A stretch of DNA of 37,133 nt. It comes from Lachnospiraceae bacterium (GTDB lineage: Bacteria > Bacillota > Clostridia > Lachnospirales > Lachnospiraceae). The notes under the pieces were generated by a model. That model searched no databases. It saw nothing but the letters and a program-made list of their open reading frames with translations, and had not been told where the DNA came from. Position 1 is the stretch's first letter, and every line of letters begins with the position of its first letter. Below are positions 32,508 through 37,133 of this stretch, piece by piece. The DNA lies in assembly GCA_017617395.1 (NCBI GenBank), contig JAFZWG010000087.1, forward strand, positions 1 to 37,133. The letters run 5' to 3'. The translations under genes and the position numbers were made by a program.

Positions 32508-33344
32508 ATGAAACCGTATTCCGCATTTTCCGACATCTATGACCGATGTATGGACAATGTGCCGTACGACGAGTGGGCGGAAGCGCTTGTCCGCATCCTG
32601 CGCGAGGCGGATGTCGCGGACGGAAGTCTCGTGGCGGACCTCGGCTGCGGAACCGGCGAGATGACCGCGAGACTGCGTGAAGCCGGCTTCGACATGATCG
32701 GAATCGACGGCTCCGAGGAGATGCTTGCCATCGCTCAGGAGAAGGAGTACGAGCGCGTGGACGAGCTCCTCGCGGACGCTTCCCCGGACGATACGGAAGC
32801 GGAGGAAAATGCCATTGCAGGCATGATCCGATATCTGCACCAGGACCTTCGGGAAATAGAGCTCTACGGCACGGTCGCCGCGATGGTCAGCGTGTGCGAC
32901 ACGATGAACTACCTTTTGACGGAGGACGACCTTCGGGAGGTGTTCAAAAAGGCAAACAACTATCTTGACCGGGACGGCCTTTTCGTGTTCGACGTTAAGA
33001 CCGAATACTACTACCGCGAGGTGCTCGGCGACAACGTTCGCGCGGAGGATTACGAGGACGATGTTCTTCTGTGGGACAATTCCTACGACCGGGGCACGCG
33101 AATTAACGAGTACCGTCTCACGATGTTCAAAAAAGACGAGGCAACGGGACTGTTTGCAAGACAGGACGAGCTGCATCGGCAGCGCGCGTACGACCTCGCG
33201 GAGATTACGAGGATCCTCGCGGAGGCGGGGATGACATTTGTCCGGGCCGAGGATGCGTACACGGGGAAGCCCGTGACGGAGACTACGGAGCGGATCTTGA
33301 TTATCGCAAAGGAAAGCTATCAGGCGAACAAGTACTATGAGTGA
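32508..33344 (+). CDS. Class I SAM-dependent methyltransferase
   Basis: The 278-residue protein has a Rossmann-type methyltransferase domain. Motif I VADLGCGTGEMTARL binds S-adenosylmethionine, the acidic residue after strand 2 is in MIGIDGSEEML, and SVCDTMNYLL corresponds to motif II/IV. The substrate cannot be deduced. A distinctive acidic insert (about 84-105, with DASPDDTEAEENA) interrupts the usual fold. The frame opens at 32478, but GGGAGG at 32496-32501 and ATG 32508 mark the start. It overlaps hslO by eight bases, so the two are translated together. I recall the same pair in other Clostridia, but that does not prove a shared pathway. Confidence 0.85.
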   Translation: MKPYSAFSDIYDRCMDNVPYDEWAEALVRILREADVADGSLVADLGCGTGEMTARLREAGFDMIGIDGSEEMLAIAQEKEYERVDELLADASPDDTEAEENAIAGMIRYLHQDLREIELYGTVAAMVSVCDTMNYLLTEDDLREVFKKANNYLDRDGLFVFDVKTEYYYREVLGDNVRAEDYEDDVLLWDNSYDRGTRINEYRLTMFKKDEATGLFARQDELHRQRAYDLAEITRILAEAGMTFVRAEDAYTGKPVTETTERILIIAKESYQANKYYE

Positions 33345-34221
33345 ACGTGACTACATCGTCCGCGCAACGGCGGCGGACGAATTCATAAGAGCTTTCGCGA
33401 TCACGTCGCGGGGCATTGCGGAGACCGCGAGGAAGGCGCATGATCTGACGCCGGTCGCGACGGCTGCGCTGGGAAGACTTCTGAGCGCGTCGGCGATGAT
33501 GGGCATCATGATGAAGGGCGACCGTGACATCCTGACGGTGCGGATTGACGCGTCGGGACCGCTTCAGGGCCTTCTGGCCACGGCGGATGCGCACGGGCAC
33601 GTGAAGGGCTACGTAGGAAACCCGCAGGCCGAGGCGCCGGACCGTCCTGACGGACATCTGGGCGTCGGAGCGGCGGTCGGAATCGGTGTGTTGAGTGTGA
33701 TCAAGGATCTCGGACTGAAGGACCCGTATGTGGGAGATATCGAGCTGCAGACGGGAGAGATTGCCGAGGATCTGACATATTATTTTGCGGCGTCCGAGCA
33801 GACGCCCTCAAGCGTCGGACTCGGCGTTTTGGTGGACCGCGACGGAAGCGTGCTGCAGGCGGGTGGATTTATCGTCCAGCTGATGCCGGACGTGCCGGAT
33901 GAGGTCATTACGACACTCGAGGAAAACCTTCGCGGACTGCCGTCCGTGACCGAGATGCTCTCTGCCGGAAAGACACCGGAGGACATCCTCTCGACGGTGC
34001 TTGCCGGGCTGTCGCCGGAGTTTACGGGCACGACGGATGCGGCATTTGCCTGCAACTGTTCGAAGGATCGCTACGCGCAGGGGCTCATCAGCCTCGGGCG
34101 CGAGGAGCTGTCCAAACTGCCCGACGAGGCGGGCGAGATTGAGGTTCGCTGCCGGTTCTGTAACCACGCATACCGGTTCGGCGCCGAGGAGCTCGCGGAA
34201 ATGATTTCCTGTGCAAAATAA
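33337..34221 (+). CDS. hslO: Redox-regulated chaperone Hsp33
   Basis: Holdase chaperone activated by oxidation, which protects unfolding proteins during oxidative stress. The 294-residue length is typical. The C-terminal redox switch is complete: C239 and C241 (CNC) with C272 and C275 (CRFC), the four zinc-binding cysteines that form disulfides when oxidised. The N-terminal core includes RGIAETARKAHDLTPVATAALGR and the GxxxGYVGNP segment. The start overlaps the methyltransferase gene by eight bases, suggesting coupled translation. Confidence 0.97.
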   Translation: MSERDYIVRATAADEFIRAFAITSRGIAETARKAHDLTPVATAALGRLLSASAMMGIMMKGDRDILTVRIDASGPLQGLLATADAHGHVKGYVGNPQAEAPDRPDGHLGVGAAVGIGVLSVIKDLGLKDPYVGDIELQTGEIAEDLTYYFAASEQTPSSVGLGVLVDRDGSVLQAGGFIVQLMPDVPDEVITTLEENLRGLPSVTEMLSAGKTPEDILSTVLAGLSPEFTGTTDAAFACNCSKDRYAQGLISLGREELSKLPDEAGEIEVRCRFCNHAYRFGAEELAEMISCAK

Positions 34222-34271
34222 TCCGCGGATGCTTTGCGTATATCGTCTGCGGTTACAATACGGAGGGACGT

Positions 34272-35699
34272 ATGGAAAAAGTTACGAAGAAGTCGACAAA
34301 GAAGGCCGCTGTTGCCAAGGAGCGCGCGGAGAAGTCCGTGAATGCCTGGAACAAGTATGACGAAGCGACGCTTGCGAAGGTGAATGCATTTTGCGAGCAG
34401 TATAAGAAGTTTATCTCCGAGAACAAGACCGAGCGCGAGTGCTCGGACGCCATCGTTGCTAAGGCTGTGAAACTCGGCTACAGGAATCTCACGGAGTGCA
34501 AGAGCCTGAAGGCGGGAGACCGCGTGTACTACCAGATGATGGGCAAGGCGGTTGCATTGTTCGTCATCGGCGAGAAGCCGCTTGCGGAGGGCATGAACAT
34601 CTTAGGCGCCCACATCGATTCGCCGCGCCTTGACGTAAAGCAGAATCCGCTCTACGAGAAGGACGGCTTTGCGCTTTTGGACACGCATTACTACGGCGGC
34701 ATCAAGAAGTATCAATGGGTGACGATTCCGTTGAGCATCCACGGTGTTGTCGTCAAAAAGGACGGTACGAAGGTGTCAATCGCGATCGGCGAGAAGGACG
34801 ACGATCCGGTGTTCGGCATCAGCGATCTGTTGATCCACCTTGCGGCCGATCAGCTCGGCAAGAACGCGGCGAAGGTTGTCGAGGGCGAGAATCTGGATGT
34901 GACATTTGCCTCGCAGCCGCTCACGGGCGAGAGCAAGGACGCCGTGATGGCGACGGCGCTTGAGGCGTTGTATAAGCAGTACGGCATCGAGAAGGAGGAT
35001 TTCCTCTCGGCGGAGCTTGAGGTTGTTCCGGCCGGCAAGGCGCGCGACTACGGCATCGATCGCAGCATGATCGCCGGTTACGGTCAGGACGACCGCGTGT
35101 GTGCATTCACGTCGGCGGAGGCCATCTTCGGAATCAGGAAGTCAAAGCACACGCTTGCCTGCCTTTTGGTGGACAAGGAGGAGATCGGAAGCGTCGGCGC
35201 GACCGGCATGCACTCGAGGTTCTTCGAAAACTGCGTCGCAGAGATCGCGGACCGTCTCGGGCAGTACAGCGAACTCACGGTTCGCAGAGCGCTGCAGAAC
35301 TCCTTCATGCTTTCCTCGGACGTCAGCGCGGCGTACGATCCGCTCTATGCGGAGGCGTTTGAGAAGCGCAATTCGGCATTTATGGGCAGAGGAATTGCAT
35401 TTAACAAATACACCGGCTCGCGCGGCAAATACAGCTCGAACGACGCGAACGCGGAGTACATGGCGACGCTTCGCCGGATCCTCGACGACGCGGATGTTTC
35501 GTACCACACAGCGGAGCTCGGAAAGGTCGATCAGGGCGGCGGCGGAACCATCGCCTACATCATGGCCAACTACGGCATGAACGTCATCGACAGCGGCGTT
35601 GCGGTTTTGAGCATGCACTCGCCGTGGGAGGTTACGAGCAAGGCCGACATCTACGAATCCTTCAAGGGCTACACCGCTTTTTTGAAGGGGATACAATAA
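34272..35699 (+). CDS. M18 family aminopeptidase
   Basis: Cytoplasmic zinc aminopeptidase that removes N-terminal (often acidic) residues, recycling peptides. The 475-residue protein shows the M18 metal motifs: GAHIDSPRLDVK (first His and Asp), DDRVCAF (bridging Asp), VDKEEIGS (catalytic and ligand Glu), SSDVSAAYDP and the final His in LSMHSPWEV. The N-terminus is a Lys/Ala-rich charged stretch (MEKVTKKSTKKAAVAKERAE), probably flexible. CGGAGGGA precedes the ATG. It follows hslO by 50 bases and the dUTPase gene follows after 27. A hairpin-like GC-rich segment but no convincing promoter lies upstream. Confidence 0.92.
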   Translation: MEKVTKKSTKKAAVAKERAEKSVNAWNKYDEATLAKVNAFCEQYKKFISENKTERECSDAIVAKAVKLGYRNLTECKSLKAGDRVYYQMMGKAVALFVIGEKPLAEGMNILGAHIDSPRLDVKQNPLYEKDGFALLDTHYYGGIKKYQWVTIPLSIHGVVVKKDGTKVSIAIGEKDDDPVFGISDLLIHLAADQLGKNAAKVVEGENLDVTFASQPLTGESKDAVMATALEALYKQYGIEKEDFLSAELEVVPAGKARDYGIDRSMIAGYGQDDRVCAFTSAEAIFGIRKSKHTLACLLVDKEEIGSVGATGMHSRFFENCVAEIADRLGQYSELTVRRALQNSFMLSSDVSAAYDPLYAEAFEKRNSAFMGRGIAFNKYTGSRGKYSSNDANAEYMATLRRILDDADVSYHTAELGKVDQGGGGTIAYIMANYGMNVIDSGVAVLSMHSPWEVTSKADIYESFKGYTAFLKGIQ

Positions 35700-35726
35700 T
35701 CCATTGAAAGCAATGGGAAGTGTGAT

Positions 35727-36161
35727 ATGGTAGAGCTTAAGATACGTTACATAAACAAAGACATCGAGAAGCTTCGCTACATCGACGGCGTGTCCGACTG
35801 GATCGATCTGCGGAGCGCGGAGGACGTTGTCCTCAAAGCGGGCGAGTCACGTCTGATCCGCCTCGGCATCGCGGTCGAGCTGCCCGAGGGGTATGAGGCG
35901 CACATCGTGCCGAGAAGCTCTACGTACAAAAACTTCGGCATCATCCAGACGAACCACATGGGTGTTGTGGACCACAGCTACTGCGGCGACGAGGATGAGT
36001 GGAAGTACCCGGTGCTGGCGATGCGGGACACCGAAATCCATGTGAACGACCGGATCTGCCAATTCCGCATCATGAAAAATCAACCCAAGCTTACATTTTC
36101 CGAGGTCGAACACCTCACGGGCTCGTCCCGCGGCGGGTTCGGCACGACGGGAGTGCGATAA
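35727..36161 (+). CDS. dut: dUTP diphosphatase, clostridial trimeric type
   Basis: Hydrolyses dUTP to dUMP and pyrophosphate, keeping uracil out of DNA and supplying dTMP synthesis. The 144 residues carry the five trimeric dUTPase motifs: IDLRSAEDVVLKAGE, PRSSTYKNFGI, GVVDHSYCGDEDEW, NDRICQFRI and the C-terminal arm SSRGGFGTTG. The wording of motif 3, with CGDED in place of the usual RGE, and the N-terminus KLRYIDGVSDWIDL are typical of a clostridial subgroup. GGGAAG precedes the ATG. The short hairpin CCATTG/CAATGG lies in the 27-base gap after the aminopeptidase gene. Confidence 0.93.
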   Translation: MVELKIRYINKDIEKLRYIDGVSDWIDLRSAEDVVLKAGESRLIRLGIAVELPEGYEAHIVPRSSTYKNFGIIQTNHMGVVDHSYCGDEDEWKYPVLAMRDTEIHVNDRICQFRIMKNQPKLTFSEVEHLTGSSRGGFGTTGVR

Positions 36162-36186
36162 ACGAAAGAAACGGAGCAATAAGAAC

Positions 36187-37133
36187 ATGATTCAGGTAAC
36201 AGTATTTTCCGGCTTTCTGGGAGCGGGCAAGACGACGCTCATCAAGAAGCTTCTTGCGGACGGCTACAAGGGCGAGAAGGTCGTCCTGATCGAGAACGAG
36301 TTCGGTGAGATCGGCATCGACGGCGGTTTCCTCAAGGATGCCGGCATCGAGATCACCGAGATGAACTCCGGCTGCATCTGCTGCTCGCTTGTCGGTGACT
36401 TCGGCAAGGCGCTTGTGCAGGTGAAGGAACAGTTCCATCCCGACCGCATTCTGATCGAGCCCTCGGGCGTCGGCAAGCTTTCCGACGTCGTGCGCGCGAT
36501 TGAGAACATCGGCGATCCCGAGATGGTTGTAACCGGCCTTGTGACGGTCGTGGACGCCGGCAAATGCCGCATCTACATGAAGAACTTCGGCGAGTTCTTC
36601 AACAACCAGGTTGAGTGCGCACACACGATACTTCTCAGCCGCACGCAGTTCGTGTCCGAGGACAAGCTGCAGGCTTGCGTGGCGCTTCTCCGTGAGAAAA
36701 ATGCCGATGCGACGATCGTGACGACGCCGTGGGATGAGCTCACGGGCGAGCAGATCTTAAAGGCGATGGAGACGAAGGTCGACCTCGCAAAGCAGCTCCT
36801 CGAGGAAGAGGAGGTCTGTCCGGTCTGCGGCCACCATCATCACCACGACGATGACGATGAGGAGTGCGAGTGCCATCACCATCACCACGACGAGGATGAC
36901 GATGACGAGGATGAGCACGAGCATCATCACCATCATCACCACCATGATGATGACGATGACGACGAGGAGTGCGAGTGCCACCATCATCACCATCACGATG
37001 ATGACGACGATGACGATGAGGAGTGCGAGTGCCACCATCACCATCATGACGATGATGAGGACGAGGAACACGAACACCATCATCACCACCATCATCACGG
37101 ACACGACGCGGACGAGGTTTTCCAAAGCTGGGG
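36187..37133 (+). CDS. G3E-family (CobW/COG0523) GTPase with metal-binding tract, partial
   Basis: Incomplete: the frame is open to the last base, giving 315 codons here. The N-terminus is a P-loop GTPase of the G3E metallochaperone family: Walker A SGFLGAGKTT (K15), the family metal motif CICC (C63, C65, C66), IEPSGVGKLSDVV and a degenerate base motif LLSRTQF where NKxD is expected. Such proteins deliver Zn, Co, Ni or Fe to enzymes using GTP. From about 211 to 306 an insert starts with CPVCG and contains 40 His, 8 Cys and dozens of Asp/Glu, with three copies of the EECEC-poly-His unit. The normal C-terminal domain appears to resume at the window edge. The start ATG follows CGGAGCAAT, 25 bases after dut. 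No metal-uptake gene or Zur/Fur site was seen nearby. Confidence 0.9.
   Translation, partial: MIQVTVFSGFLGAGKTTLIKKLLADGYKGEKVVLIENEFGEIGIDGGFLKDAGIEITEMNSGCICCSLVGDFGKALVQVKEQFHPDRILIEPSGVGKLSDVVRAIENIGDPEMVVTGLVTVVDAGKCRIYMKNFGEFFNNQVECAHTILLSRTQFVSEDKLQACVALLREKNADATIVTTPWDELTGEQILKAMETKVDLAKQLLEEEEVCPVCGHHHHHDDDDEECECHHHHHDEDDDDEDEHEHHHHHHHHDDDDDDEECECHHHHHHDDDDDDDEECECHHHHHDDDEDEEHEHHHHHHHHGHDADEVFQSW
36811..37104 (+). repeat. Low-complexity CAY/GAY repeat coding the His/Asp tract
   Basis: Runs of CAT/CAC and GAT/GAC codons alternate with three near-identical units of GAGGAGTGCGAGTGC (36859-36873, 36964-36978, 37018-37032) spaced 105 and 54 bases apart. The unit spacing and codon mixing suggest growth by unequal exchange or slippage, held by selection for metal-binding residues. 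Copy number may vary between strains. Confidence 0.9.

Noticed and set aside
36757-37125. Reverse-strand frame coding a Val/Met/Ile-rich, membrane-like protein
   Set aside because: It is the complement of the His/Asp repeat (CAT and GAT become ATG and ATC), so the hydrophobicity is an artefact.
36187-37133. CRISPR array or tandem DNA repeat suggested by the repeated units near the end
   Set aside because: The repeats are in frame within a clear GTPase gene, encode alternating His and Asp/Glu runs, and have no constant spacer length.

Overview
The window reads as chromosomal DNA of a Gram-positive clostridial bacterium, most likely a relatively GC-rich member of the Lachnospiraceae or a close family. 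The evidence is a glycolytic operon of Firmicutes type, a T-box riboswitch, a YtrA-type GntR regulator, lipoproteins with a clostridial lipobox, AddAB instead of RecBCD, a clostridial-type dUTPase, and near-consensus sigma-A promoters with 17-bp spacers. Every protein gene and the single tRNA lie on the + strand. No transposase, integrase, phage gene or CRISPR array is visible, so this is core genome rather than an island.

Layout. 1-4.9 kb: glycolytic cluster gap-pgk-tpiA-gpmI, with hairpins in two of the three gaps. 4.9-7.9 kb: secG, rnr (RNase R) and smpB, a protein-export and RNA quality-control block. 8.0-15.9 kb: a promoter with a perfect palindrome over its -10, then gntR-clpC-radA, a lipoprotein with SH3 and M14 peptidase domains, a DUF58 protein and a DUF4129-like membrane protein. 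15.95-18.9 kb: a T-box leader whose specifier triplet reads CUC (leucine), controlling one gene that fuses a sugar-isomerase-like TIM barrel to an acyl-CoA synthetase. 18.9-20.9 kb: tRNA-Trp with its own promoter and terminator, a DUF3048 lipoprotein and an unrecognised small membrane protein. 20.9-22.4 kb: tgt and yajC. 22.4-22.7 kb: a structured RNA, probably 6S RNA, a terminator, and the addBA promoter. 22.7-29.9 kb: addB and addA. 29.9-37.1 kb: a lipid kinase, xylB, a methyltransferase overlapping hslO, an M18 aminopeptidase, a dUTPase, and a G3E metallochaperone GTPase with an extreme His/Asp/Cys tract, cut off by the window end.

How the genes fit together. Several neighbours make functional sense: four consecutive lower-glycolysis enzymes; RNase R with SmpB (trans-translation and decay of stalled mRNAs); ClpC with RadA; AddB with AddA. 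The most unusual locus is the leucine T-box plus fusion enzyme. T-boxes normally control aminoacyl-tRNA synthetases or amino-acid synthesis and uptake. A leucine-starvation switch on an acyl-CoA synthetase suggests, as inference only, activation of a branched-chain acid such as isovalerate for leucine synthesis. Other points worth attention are the replacement of ctsR-mcsA-mcsB by a GntR gene upstream of clpC, the M14 protein with Cys in place of the first zinc-ligand His, an AddB without a Walker A motif, and the metal-binding tract of the last gene.
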